DNA of 26,053 nucleotides from Hymenopellis radicata (Eukaryota; Basidiomycota; Agaricomycetes; Agaricales; Physalacriaceae), in the NCBI GenBank assembly GCA_015501595.1, contig JADNRX010000707.1, positions 1 through 26,053 of the forward strand, given 5' to 3'. The position numbers and the translations under genes were made by a program. Numbering within the stretch: the stretch's first letter is position 1; every line of letters begins with the position of its first letter. This document shows, piece by piece, positions 1 through 8,989 of this stretch. The notes under the pieces are model-generated. The model did not search any database, was not told where the DNA came from, and was given only the letters and a program-made list of their open reading frames with translations.

Positions 1-977
1 AAACCCTACACCCGCCCCGAGCTGCATCATCTGCTGGCATGGCTTATGCGGCTCGTCCCCGTATGGTCGCTGCCTCCTAGGGCCTCATCGCATACCTGTC
101 ACCGCTCTTCTCATTATCTCATACAAGTTCACCTCGGACCACCGCCAGCAGCCGCAACTTCAAATCCCTCGCCGTTGAATTTGTCGTTGAAGAAGGACAA
201 CCGCGTCGTGTCGGACAAGACATGGCACCCATGCAGTCTTTTGTTCCTCCCTTCACAGAGCCGTTGCTATGTGTCGTTTTCATGGTGAATACATATCGTC
301 CCAGCTTCGAAGTTCTTTCAAATCTCTGTATTTTGGTTGAATAATCATCCCTTTTCGCTCTACGTGTTGTGAATGTTCGAAAGTGGTCCTATATTTTTCA
401 ATCAGAATCGAACTGATTCTTTAGCGACATCATGTCGCGTCGAAATCCATGAGGTTTGAAAGAAACGCGTCGAAAGCGCCATGTCCAAAAAAGGGTTTTA
501 CATAATCAGCCGGTGTCCTGCTAAGGGCCCCGCGATCACCATAAGACTAATATTGAAGTGCTCGTGTGCTCGAGCATGCTCACACGTCCATATGGTCGCG
601 ACGTGTCTTCTCCATAGGATCTACGCGCCACCTCCTTGGCTTACTCATCTCATAGGCTATTCTTAGGTACATGGTCTCGTATTTAAGTAGGTACTTGAGG
701 ATGTATTCGTTACTCGTTTGCTTTAGAGCCAATGCACTGTGTGCTCAGCAAGCATGCCGTTCCGGCTGACTAGCGCACATCGACACCCGCGTCGCGTGTT
801 TTCCAACAAACACATGCGCCGCACCGCTTCTTCTTGCTTGGTCGTTCTCTATAGGTGAAAGTTGTACTGACACACCGAACCAAATGATAGTTCAAGTTGC
901 ATAATGGCATTTAAACTAAAAAGAACGTACACGCATATTTGGTGGTAATACTGGGTAATAATTCCACTTTTTACAGA
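1..977. other. Left-edge stretch without a recognised gene
   Basis: One plus-strand frame is open from base 1 to a stop at 286-288 (95 codons, entering from outside the window). It could be the 3' end of a truncated gene, but its translation matches no family I know. A second frame contains a hydrophobic stretch near 100-150. From 300 to 960 I see no supported exon, RNA gene or long repeat, only scattered short ORFs. Confidence 0.4.
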
Positions 978-1001
978 GGGTGAAATACTGCTTTTTTAAG
1001 T

Positions 1002-1181
1002 CACTTTTCAAAGTGAGCCGGCACTTTTGACAAGTGAGAGTGTGCCTCAACAAGTGGAAGGCTACTTTTCTGAGAGTGAGATCCTGGTCTCAGAAAGTGA
1101 GTGTGAACTCTGGCAAAGTAAATTTCACTTTCCGAAAGTGACTGGCCACTTCCATAGAGTACCACCTCACTTCTGATTTTA
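1002..1181. repeat. Left subterminal array of CACTT/AAGTG palindromes
   Basis: Copies start at about 1002, 1022, 1043, 1063, 1084, 1105, 1126, 1147 and 1168. The clearest are CACTTTTCAAAGTG (1002) and CACTTTCCGAAAGTG (1126); those at 1043, 1084 and 1105 are degenerate. The 20-21 bp spacing places every copy on the same face of the helix. The array follows the inverted end at 978-990. Confidence 0.8.
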
Positions 1182-1355
1182 ATCAGAAGAGTGGCAGGAA
1201 CGGGGGGCGGGGGAAGGCGCGGCAGAAGTGCGCATGGTTGATGCCATCATGCGGCGTTTCCGCTTCATACCGTATTGGGATGAGCTTCGCCATGATGTGG
1301 CGTCTGCGCCGTCTTCCCCGTATCATGCCATGTTTGCAGTACATATATCCAAATG

Positions 1356-1715
1356 CTAATTGCGCAATGACTTTTGTCGGTCATACCTTTGGGTGCCACT
1401 GCCCTCATGCCGTCTTAGTCGCGCCCGCTTCCGAGTCCTCCTAGGATTCGTCATTTGGCATTCCATCGTTGTCTTTGTTTTCAAGTCTTCCAGCCCATCC
1501 GCCTTCGCATATGGCTGCCCGCTACTGCCTTTGGTCCGTATCGAATTCGCAATTGCTCGCTCACTGTCTTCCGTCGCAGACCGACTAGTATCGTCCTCAT
1601 TCTGATTCAGCTGAACAATGCCACCGGTGATTGAACCAATACGGGCCCTTTGACCTTTCCTCGAAGGGAGACGAGTCCGCGTCAGTCCTCGATAACACGA
1701 CGGTAAGACAAGCAC
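1356..1715 (-). CDS. Unassigned basic ORF inside the transposon-like element
   Basis: This is an open stretch of about 119 codons, polar and basic, with an Arg/Lys-rich C-terminal part. No domain is recognised. A short coiled-coil-like open segment lies just upstream on the same strand (about 1780-1940), so this may be the last exon of a decayed multi-exon gene carried by the element. Equally, it may be chance. No start or splice site can be defended. Confidence 0.2.
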   Translation of the reverse strand: MLVLPSCYRGLTRTRLPSRKGQRARIGSITGGIVQLNQNEDDTSRSATEDSERAIANSIRTKGSSGQPYAKADGLEDLKTKTTMECQMTNPRRTRKRARLRRHEGSGTQRYDRQKSLRN

Positions 1716-1955
1716 TAATCCAGAACAGCCTCGTCGACGGTGGTAGGCCTCCGAGGATATATCAGATGCATTGGTTTATTCTCCACGGGTTGTCCTTGCT
1801 GTTCGTGCTAGTACTGTCTGTTGTTCCTTAATCATGTTCGTCATTCTTCCATTTGTTGTTCTCACATCATTCAGGCCGTTTAATGAATCTCGAAGGTCGC
1901 CCCGGCTGACAACGACGACCAGATTGGAATTTAGGCGCGCCGTCTGCAAGCTACG

Positions 1956-2297
1956 TCAGTTGCGAGCATCCGAAAAAGTCAACAATGCATTGTCGCCCGG
2001 AGTCCAAAACATGGTACCCGTTATCGACGGTGCGAGGTTGTACTCCGTATCGTACGGGTTAGATGGGTTGGACGACCCGCGGGATGTCCCATGGGCTCTA
2101 GGGCGTATTTCATGCCCGACGACAGCCCCCGAGCCATTGCGCGGGGGGTATCGAACGTGCATGAGGACCGAAGAGAGGAAAGGTAACACGAGAATTGCAA
2201 TGGTATATGTGAGGTCAGGAAGGATGAAGGCAATGCGAGCAATCAACGTTGATAGGAGCTGCCCACGAAGTGTGAACACAATCACGGACACGGACAA
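1956..2297 (-). CDS. Unassigned ORF with hydrophobic segment inside the element
   Basis: A 113-codon open frame. A hydrophobic stretch of roughly 35 residues near the N-terminus could span a membrane once or twice. A polar Ser/Pro/Asn-rich tail follows. The opposite strand carries a 215-codon frame over the same bases (1771-2418), so the coding strand is not certain. I prefer the minus strand because of the amphipathic and hydrophobic pattern and because other interior fragments, including the aldehyde dehydrogenase piece, lie on it. No family is recognised. Confidence 0.25.
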   Translation of the reverse strand: MSVSVIVFTLRGQLLSTLIARIAFILPDLTYTIAILVLPFLSSVLMHVRYPPRNGSGAVVGHEIRPRAHGTSRGSSNPSNPYDTEYNLAPSITGTMFWTPGDNALLTFSDARN

Positions 2298-2739
2298 TCC
2301 CCTACAAGAAAGGCTTACTCGAATTCAGATTAGAATCGGGCATGAAGTACCCACCAATTCCGAACAGCGAACTCGAGGTCCAGGCTTGTGTAGAAGAGAA
2401 TTTGGAGGCAATGCTTGAGATACAGCCTAAATCGAGAGGATCAGTACAACACACTCCAAGTTCGACACGACTTACACCAGTATGCTTTCCACAAAACGTC
2501 GGTCGCTACTTGTTCGCGCGCAATGCATTCAAGGTCGCCTCCGTCATCGTTTCGAGGGAATATCCTCGAAAGGGGTGGGGCAGAGCTCAGAGATAACGAG
2601 TATAGGATTGCGAGGTCTCAGCCATAGTAGGTGGCGAACAGACTTGCGAGACATCTTCCGTATGCTTGTGTTGCTCTCGGAAGGATAAGTTAGCCGTCTG
2701 GCCTGGAGTCGCGGGTTTAGACGCTTGGAGTCGAAGCAA

Positions 2740-3250
2740 CAAGGGTAACAATACTTACCATGGTTAGGGAAGATACCCATAGACGCCCACTTGATGGCTT
2801 GTTGGAGGTCCGCGTCATCGAAGATGATATTAGGGCGCCCAGTGCCAGAGTGGTGGCCTTCAAATTCGACTTGGACGATGCCTCCTGTACACGTCGTACC
2901 GTCGCTGTACTGCCTGTGAACGCTACCTTCTGGATGAGAGGATGTTCTGCGACGGCTTGACTGTAGATGGCGCTCCCTCGTCCTACGTATCTAAGAAAGA
3001 AAGCGTAGAAAATCCTAGTAGTAGATATGCAGGCCCATGTCATTAATATAACCATCTACGAATAAGCGATGCATCGCCGGACGTAGTGCCTTCCATCAAA
3101 CCGTGGCCACAAGCCGAAGTAAGATGGACGGCAGTGAATAACACACCGCATATTCGGGAACGCGTTTGCCAGCAGCACCGGCAGATACCAGTCATCACGA
3201 CGCGATTTTAGGATCGCCAGCGTCGGAATGGCGAGTCGAAAACATCTGGG
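2740..3250 (-). pseudogene. Aldehyde dehydrogenase fragment (decayed)
   Basis: The minus-strand translation at 2960-2860 contains AEHPLIQKVAFTGSTAT and EASSKSNLK. This is the NAD-binding-core signature of the aldehyde dehydrogenase superfamily (typically AxHPxxxKVxFTGSTxTG...). After a shift of frame, the following bases encode NIIFDDADLQQAIKWA and then IFPNHGK, which in the family lies just before the catalytic Gln-x-Cys region. Upstream, weak similarity (ILKS...LLANAFP) may continue to about 3250. The catalytic cysteine exon and both ends of the roughly 500-residue enzyme are not found, and the frame is broken, so this is a non-functional piece. It sits inside the candidate transposon and could be a captured host-gene fragment. 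Confidence 0.75.
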
Positions 3251-4217
3251 AACGGTAACATGAGTCTTGAGTATGGCCGTTCTGTGAAAGAAGGGGGGGT
3301 CAGTTAACTTGTTAAAGCCGAGGAAGGATACACGCACCCCTAGAGCAGCTCGTTCAAAAGCGGGGGCGACTACCACCAGTTGGAAGACGCGTTGGAGCCA
3401 TGGCTACAGCGAGGTGTCCATGAGCCTGACGTCGCGCCCCTGTCCCGCGAATAGTGATGGCAGAGTAAGGACAACAGATAAAGATGTCCATAAGGTAGTG
3501 GTTGTGCTTGACGCGCTGGTCACCGTGGTTCAAACACAAAGCCAGCAAGCAGTGCCGTATCTTGAGGTCAAGCCTGAGGAGGTAAGTTAAGTATGAGCGT
3601 GAAACTCACTGAGACTCACTGAACAGCAGCGACGACGACCTTCATGCTCGAGGGATCGCACCTTTGGTTGTTAATCCATGAAGAGATATTACCAGAATAG
3701 TCGTCTGAGACTGGCAACCCGACAACCCCAGACGAATTCGCCGGCGGTTTGAAGGCGGCAAAGTTGTGCAAAGCCTTTCAACGTCGACGGTGTTATGGAG
3801 GCCGTGAAGAGTTTTGTGAGGTCAGCCGCTGGTAGGAATACACCCTACCGCCGTTGCCGCGGGCTCGGCCATGTGTCGCCGCTGGGTGGGTAAGAACGGG
3901 TGCCACTTGACGGCGCCGTAGCGGTTGAGATTCACGTCGCACGAGGTGGGCAGCGCCCTGCAACGAGACAGTTAACACGAGAACAAGGATTCGTCCTGCC
4001 TTGAGACCGCCACGGGTAAGTCAGCGCACAGCGGGGTCCAGGGTGAGAAAATGCAGGCTCACCCTCTGACGCGCTCGACGCGCTGTCACAAACAGAGAGA
4101 AAGCGGTGTTTGTTTTCCTTTATTTCAAATAGGCTGACTTACCCGTTTAGGAATGATCGGCGGCATCTGGCGGAGTTGGCGGGAGCTTCTACGAAGCTGT
4201 GCAAGAAAGTGCCGCTT

Positions 4218-4376
4218 CACTTCCGTAAAGTGGCGTCTCACTTCCGAAAAGTGGCCGCTTGCTTCTGAAAAGTGTCTGCTCACTTTCGAGAGTGGACATT
4301 CACTTTGCAAACTTGAGTGATCATTTTCCAAAGTGCAACGTCAAAATTTGATGCTCACCATCACTTTGAAGAGTGA
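4218..4376. repeat. Right subterminal array of CACTT/AAGTG palindromes
   Basis: Copies begin at 4218 (CACTTCCGTAAAGTG), 4239 (CACTTCCGAAAAGTG), 4260 (degenerate), 4281 (CACTTTCGAGAGTG), 4301, 4322, about 4341 (a TCAAAATTTGA variant) and 4362 (CACTTTGAAGAGTG). The spacing is 20-21 bp throughout. The array ends 50-60 bp before the inverted end at 4430-4442 and mirrors the left array. Confidence 0.8.
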
Positions 4377-4550
4377 TCATGCAAAATTTCGGTGAAAAAG
4401 GCAAAGTAAGTGAAAATTTAATTTTTACACAGTATTTCGCCCATACGCATACATACATGGGACCCAACTTATTTTACTATATCCTAAAATGATCACACTA
4501 TCACAGCGCTAATTGTACACTTCACCTTAAATATATTCCAACTGTCGTCT

Positions 4551-6035
4551 TCAAGAAAACGCCAGAGCGCCCCACGCCGCGACAGCACCAACGCCCACGG
4601 TCGCGACCGTCCTAAGCACCACCCTGCTTACGGTCCTCATGTGCTTGCGCCGTGGCTGAGCGATTTCTAGCTTCTCCTTCTTCGCAGTCTTCTCTTCCTC
4701 GTCGTCAACGTCGTCACGCTTGCGTTTCAACGACGGTGAGGGCGCCGCCAAGGCAGCTTTCGCCATCTCGATGTCGACTAACGCCGTTCGCGCTTTACTG
4801 ATAATCTCGCTCAGTTCTTCCTTCGATGCCTCCATCTCTTCTGTCGCCTTCTTCAACTTTTCCTCCTCCCTCTCACGTTCTATATTCCTGAGAGCCTCGC
4901 GATCCTTGTCCTTGTCCTGCAGGGCCCCAATCTGAGCTTGCATGTCGGGAATGTCAAGCCCCGAAATTCCTTCGACCTGCTCGACCAATGTAGTGACAAT
5001 ACCGAGCATGCCCTCTAGTTCGTCAACTTTGTCCTCTATGTCTTCCAGTCTGTGGTCGTATTTCGTCTCCGAGTCAATACCGGCATCAGGGACGGGGGTG
5101 ACAGGCGCGACAGGAACGCATGGGAGTAGAATGGGACTGGTTGGGCGCAGGGGAATCGACGTGTCCAATGATGCAGCGTCGGAATCCGAGAACATCTCAA
5201 GAAGAGGGGACTCATCACGCGCTGGCCAGGCGCCAATGATCGCTGGCTCAGGCTCGCTCTCCTTGGGCGCAAGAGGCGGCAGAGGAAAGCTCGTGGTGAA
5301 TGCGGTGATGGCATCAAGATTGGAGAAGAGAGATTTGAATGAATTCTGCCGAGATGGGGGAATTTCCTCTATATCTGAGTCATGATCGGAAGAGAACGAG
5401 GAGGAGGACATGGACATGGACGAGTCGCCGTCGTCGTCATCATCATCTGTCACAGACAGGCCGTACCTCCCCGACGCCAACTTGATGGGAGATGGAAGGG
5501 GAGGGAGGTGCGAAGGAAGAATCTCTACCCGCACAGTCACAGGGTGCACACATTCGCCATTCCTAGCCACAGTTTTCCCGAAGGTAACAATATCCCCGCT
5601 GTGCAAAGGATGCGCTTTGAGCTCCTGTAGCTTCAAAGAGCCGACGAACGTCCCATGGTGGGAGCCAAGGTCAGCGATGGTCACCTGTCGTATCGTTGAC
5701 ATTCAAAATGTAGAGCAAGGCGGAAGGAGTCTCACCACCCCATTCTTCCCTAACTCGATTTCCGCATGTCGCCTGCTCACCACGGGGCATCGGAACATGG
5801 CCTTGCCATCTTCCACATCCAAGCCCGCCTCTGAAGGTGGACGCCGGCCGACTAGGATCTTGTCGTCCTTTGCTGTCGGCCTCATCGTCTGCTCCCTCCT
5901 ATCCCCAATGTCTTTCTCTGGGTCCTCGAAGTGAAGCAGGACTCCACGCCACGGTCCGGGTCTTGAGCCCATGTACTGGATCTCCGAATCGTCGCCGTCG
6001 TCAATCATCACCATGCTCTTGCTCGTACTTTGCAT
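4551..6035 (-). CDS. FHA-domain protein with coiled coil and C-terminal membrane anchor
   Basis: Two exons, 6035-5736 and 5684-4551, join across a 51-nt GT-AG intron (5685-5735) in phase 0 to give 477 residues. The intron cuts the FHA domain, and the join restores its fold motif. The domain covers about residues 55-150. It has the GRR loop at 63-65, the SRRHAEI motif at 87-93 (Ser, Arg and His of the phosphothreonine pocket), and GSHHGTFVG in place of the usual x-x-N-G-T loop. An acidic/Ser-rich linker follows (DDDDDD, SMSMSSSS), then proline-rich sequence, a predicted coiled coil (about 315-400, rich in Glu/Lys heptads) and a KRKR basic cluster. A C-terminal hydrophobic helix (VATVGVGAVAAWGALAF) looks like a tail anchor. 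FHA plus coiled coil plus tail anchor resembles the STRIPAK-associated SLMAP/Far9/Far10 group in outline, but this protein is shorter and I infer no orthology. Start chosen at MQSTSKS; an upstream in-frame ATG exists. Confidence 0.88.
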
Positions 6036-7889
6036 TATCACTGCTGTGGAAGTCAAAAGGCAAGGCGGAACCGGGTGGTAACGACTAAACCGAGATGGGC
6101 CGGATGGCCAGCGATAGGAGGAATTTGTCATCAGTTGCATGGAGGCTAAATACTGGAAGAGTGGGATAACGATAAAACGTTGGGCGCTGGAGAGGGAGTA
6201 CTCTGTAAGCGTATACGAAAGAGCAGAGAAGACAGGGAACGTACCAATAGTCCTCGTACAACTATACAGTTCCAAGTTGATATCTCAACCAACACCAAGA
6301 CGTGTCTTCGAACGGAGCCATCATTTCAAGAAACGTGTATTGCTGCACCAAGGTGGAAATGAACGCCGTATACATCCAGGAAGGGCTGCGGTGCTTTGCA
6401 CAACTAGGGCTCAGAGTTTCTTTGCCGTCCGAGTCGAATATCCTCTATCCATTCATCGCGTCGCGTGCAAGTCGCGAATTCATACAGGTAAAACATGGAA
6501 AGGTAGTGCAGTATCTGTGTCGGGACGCGTTCAAGTGAGGAGAGTCTGTACGACGCGCAGAGGTGATCGTGGTAAGAACGAAAATTGTTCGGCAAATGCC
6601 GGCAAACCCCGTTGCTCTTTCAAGCTTCTTTCATCATGGTCCGCTCAAAACGACAAACCTGTATCTAACGCGTCCCGACGATGTCTACGGACGTTATTAG
6701 TGTTATGCCGGATTCGTAAAGGTCTCCAACCTCTTTCTTGACATCGACTTTGAAATCGTCTACTCCAGTTTTATGACAAGAGTCTATGCCTTGGTCACAA
6801 ACCTCTAGAAGAATCCAATCCCATTCGTCTACGAGAAATTATGAATTGTTGAGGTGGACCGCTTAAAGTTGGTGTCAATCACAGAACTTTTGAAATGGTC
6901 ACTAGCGCCCTCATCTTCCTTTTCATCGTCTTGGAAAAATTCATGTGTTCCGGACTCCGCCAACAGCCTCGGAGTGTCCTTCGTACCATACTCCTAAAGA
7001 GGTCCTCTTACGTTCCCATTGACCGCCTTCCTACGTCGTTCTCTCTGTTATTTATCTCTTCTGCCTGCTGTTCACACTCGTCTTTGGTTCCCTATTTCAC
7101 ACTTTGATAGGTGCTTTCTCTTCTGTGTTCTCCGTCTCTTCATAGCTTGCACTTTGCTGCGTTCAGGCTCCGCGTCGTTTAGAGATCACCAATGTATGGA
7201 AATGTTCAACAGCTTGACCGAGCAGATTCTTCCAATCCGGGTAGAGTAATCTTCATCTCCCCGTGCTATTAACTCAAGAGGCAAGTGCTAATACCAAATC
7301 GATGCGTCATTTCGCCTCTCGTGTGGGGTCAGAGCGGAGATGAAGACTTGTGCACAGGTCGCCTTCGCCGACTTCCTCCAGGAATATCTACTGGGCACTT
7401 CGCATACAACGTAGCGGGCTTCTTGGCAATCTTCGAGACTCAAGGACGCAACAAGGCCTTCGAAGGCTTTTCCTCTTCCAGACTTCGCGCAACATACATG
7501 TTGTCGTTGCGGTTTGTTACTGTCTGATTAAGTATAACGCCGGGACTAACTTGGACTCGGAGACGGGAATATTTCTTGCTCCCTGCCATAAAGCACAAAC
7601 TGCCACGTCGTATTGGAGACTGTCGATGGGGACATCCGCGCTCGATCCAAGGCTCGATCTGACACCAGAAGTTGCCTGCTCATACGAGGAAGAAAGCTTT
7701 GCTGGCTTGAGGTACGCCGGGATTAAGTACCTACCCCGGACCAAAGCATGTGTATGCAACACTATCATGCCACTGTTTAACGACCGGAGTTTGATAACGT
7801 TCAGGTGCATTGTGGTGCGCACGTTACTTCGATCAACGATCGACGACGTAGCAACGCCTTATACCGTATAGTTTTTTCGATTTCAGCAA
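6036..7889. other. Intergenic stretch without a recognised gene
   Basis: 1.85 kb between the FHA gene and the tRNA. The longest frames are 6139-6741 (+, 200 codons, overlapping the FHA promoter side), 7350-7871 (+, 173 codons) and 7517-7822 (-). None shows a recognisable domain or a defensible exon structure, though frames of this length are somewhat longer than expected by chance. The first 200-300 bases presumably contain the FHA gene promoter. No TATA box is obvious. Confidence 0.35.
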
Positions 7890-7987
7890 GACCCCTTAGC
7901 TCAGCGGTAGAGTGTGTGATTCCAGCTTGCCGGCTTGCTTAGCCAGCGGCATCCACAAGGCCATCCGTTCAAATCGGGTAGGGGTCA
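7890..7987 (+). tRNA. tRNA-Trp (CCA), intron-containing, slightly irregular
   Basis: The acceptor stem GACCCCT (7890-7896) pairs with AGGGGTC (7980-7986), with discriminator A at 7987. The D arm is GCTC-AGCGGTA-GAGT. The anticodon stem 5' half is TGTGA, then TT-CCA-G, which puts the anticodon CCA (Trp) at 7922-7924. A 25-nt intron (7926-7950) follows position 37. The T arm is ATCCG-TTCAAAT-CGGGT. The 3' anticodon half reads TCCACA where TCACA is expected, so one extra C or an A-C mismatch is present. This may be a mildly degenerate or inactive copy. A T5 run at 7991-7995 is a fitting Pol III terminator. Confidence 0.75.
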
Positions 7988-7990
7988 TTG

Positions 7991-7995
7991 TTTTT
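7991..7995 (+). terminator. Pol III T-run terminator of the tRNA
   Basis: TTTTT starts four bases after the discriminator base, which is the normal position and form of an RNA polymerase III terminator. Confidence 0.6.
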
Positions 7996-8324
7996 GCACG
8001 ATTTGAACAACACGGAAACAGTTTAACAGAAATGCGCAGAATAGCGTAGGGTGGCGCAGTAAACCTCCCAGAGGTGTTAGTAACGGTATTGATACCGACC
8101 CCTGGTTTTGAAACCGTTACTAACGGTTTCGATACCGGCACGTGCTTTACCACGTGATGTGGCGCACGGCTCCGCCGCCCTCCGCCCGCTCTTATCCCGC
8201 CACTTTGAGCTTGCCTGAGTGCAAGCGCGCCATCACGTGAAGTGATCACGTGTTGATATTGAAACTGTACCGATACCTCGGCCGAGGTTTCGATACCGTA
8301 TTGATACCGTTAATAACCGCAGTA

Positions 8325-8803
8325 CTGTAGCGTTTCGACCGCAAATTCACATAACGGGTCACGGAGGTCTTTGAAGTGAAGCTATATACTGTACACTTTC
8401 ATTCAATTCGTCGGACCATGTGACCTGTGACCGGTCCGACGAAATTATGGTTTCGATGAATTACTATATATGGTAATTCCCGCCGCGGCGGAGCAGCGTC
8501 GGGAGGCTGGCGGGGGCCCCGCCGATGATTTTTTTGGGATTTTCGCTGTGACCGCTGTGACTTTTCGTCGATTTCGGGTCGCCTGTGACCCGTGACCGAC
8601 GAATTGAATTAAAGTCTACAGTATACACCATAACGGGTCACGGACCACTTTGGCCAGGCACGAGCCTCCAAATAAGGAAATTTCAGGTCCCGCCATAGGC
8701 GGAACTGTCCAAATAAGGCAATTTAAGGGTCTGTGAAGCTGTTCGCTGTAACTTCAGACCATAACGGGTCACAGGCTGTGAAGTTATGGTCGAAACGCTA
8801 CAG
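8325..8803. mobile_element. Nested TA-flanked MITE (479 bp) inside the hAT MITE
   Basis: Perfect 16-bp inverted repeats, CTGTAGCGTTTCGACC (8325-8340) and its complement (8788-8803), are flanked on both sides by TA (8323-8324, 8804-8805). TA duplication is typical of the Tc1/mariner group. Removing it joins ...ATAACCGCAG-TA-AACCCGAGGTG, which resembles the opposite end of the host MITE, consistent with a later insertion. No ORF is present. Confidence 0.75.
8385..8625. repeat. Third-level inverted repeat inside the nested MITE
   Basis: TATACTGTACACTTTCATTC... (8385-8414) is matched in inverse by 8597-8625 over about 28 of 31 positions, both running into ATTCAATTCGTCGG. Outside the pair, the 15-bp word ATAACGGGTCACGGA occurs at 8351 and 8630, and ATAACGGGTCAC occurs again at 8761. 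A strong hairpin, GTCGGACC...GGTCCGAC, lies at 8410-8440. This may be another insertion or an internally rearranged MITE. Confidence 0.65.
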
Positions 8804-8890
8804 TAAACCCGAGGTGTATCGAAACCTAGGGTTTACTGCACCACCCTAGAATAGCGCGCCGCAAGCCCATTTTTTCACTACCCAAAATAG

Positions 8891-8936
8891 GCTTCCAGTA
8901 CGCCAAGTAACTTCTGTTCAAATCAGGCAGGGGTCA
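8891..8936 (+). pseudogene. Truncated tandem copy of the tRNA 3' half
   Basis: The bases TTCTGTTCAAATCAGGCAGGGGTCATT repeat the T arm, acceptor strand and 3' flank of the upstream tRNA. The following AACAACACGGAAACA...GCAGAATAGCG also repeats its 3' flank. CTTCCAG at 8892-8898 may be a remnant of the anticodon region. The 5' half is missing, so no functional tRNA can form. Confidence 0.75.
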
Positions 8937-8989
8937 TTACTTTTTCAAGGTATGAAAACAACACGGAAACACGCAGAATAGCGCCTGGA

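Larger units (their letters stand above)
978..4442. mobile_element. Candidate non-autonomous DNA transposon with phased-palindrome ends
   Basis: The left end reads GGGTGAAATACTG (978-990). The right end, read on the opposite strand, is GGGCGAAATACTG (4430-4442). Directly inside each end is an array of short palindromes of the form CACTT-n-AAGTG, repeated every 20-21 bp. Such subterminal arrays are typical transposase-binding architecture. About 3 kb of mixed sequence lies between the arrays, including an aldehyde dehydrogenase fragment and unassigned ORFs; no intact transposase is visible. The flanking octamers (TTTACAGA left, ATACGCAT right) do not match, so a target-site duplication is not demonstrated and the exact limits are uncertain. 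The superfamily cannot be assigned by eye. KDZ-like or CACTA-like elements are possibilities, by inference only. Two independent relic ends would be an alternative reading. Confidence 0.6.
8047..8848. mobile_element. hAT-type MITE (802 bp, non-autonomous)
   Basis: The terminal inverted repeats are TAGGGTGGCGCAGTAAACC at the left and TAGGGTGGTGCAGTAAACC at the right (read inward): 19 bp with one mismatch. They are bounded by a perfect 8-bp duplication. Eight-base duplications and TAGGG-type ends fit the hAT superfamily. No coding capacity is seen. Subterminal GATACCG motifs recur near both ends (for example around 8085, 8130 and 8290-8310). A second element interrupts the right half. Confidence 0.85.
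8039..8856. repeat. 8-bp target-site duplication GAATAGCG flanking the MITE
   Basis: GAATAGCG occurs at 8039-8046 and again at 8849-8856, exactly abutting the inverted ends of the element between them. The same octamer is present uninterrupted in the neighbouring tandem copy (within CACGCAGAATAGCG near 8970), which shows the empty site. Confidence 0.92.

Noticed and set aside
1..10. AAACCCTA at the left edge considered as telomeric repeat
   Set aside because: Only one partial unit is present, with no tandem continuation.
1002..1181. Evenly spaced short repeats considered as a CRISPR array
   Set aside because: Repeats are only 14-15 bp, imperfect palindromes with 5-7 bp between them, in a eukaryotic genome, and they are mirrored at the other end of an element.
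4942..5385. A 147-codon plus frame, Ser-rich
   Set aside because: Antisense shadow of the FHA gene; its composition mirrors the acidic and Ser-rich coding strand.
6139..6741. A 200-codon plus frame beside the FHA promoter
   Set aside because: No domain, no supporting splice structure, and it begins inside the presumed FHA promoter; kept only as a note in the intergenic entry.
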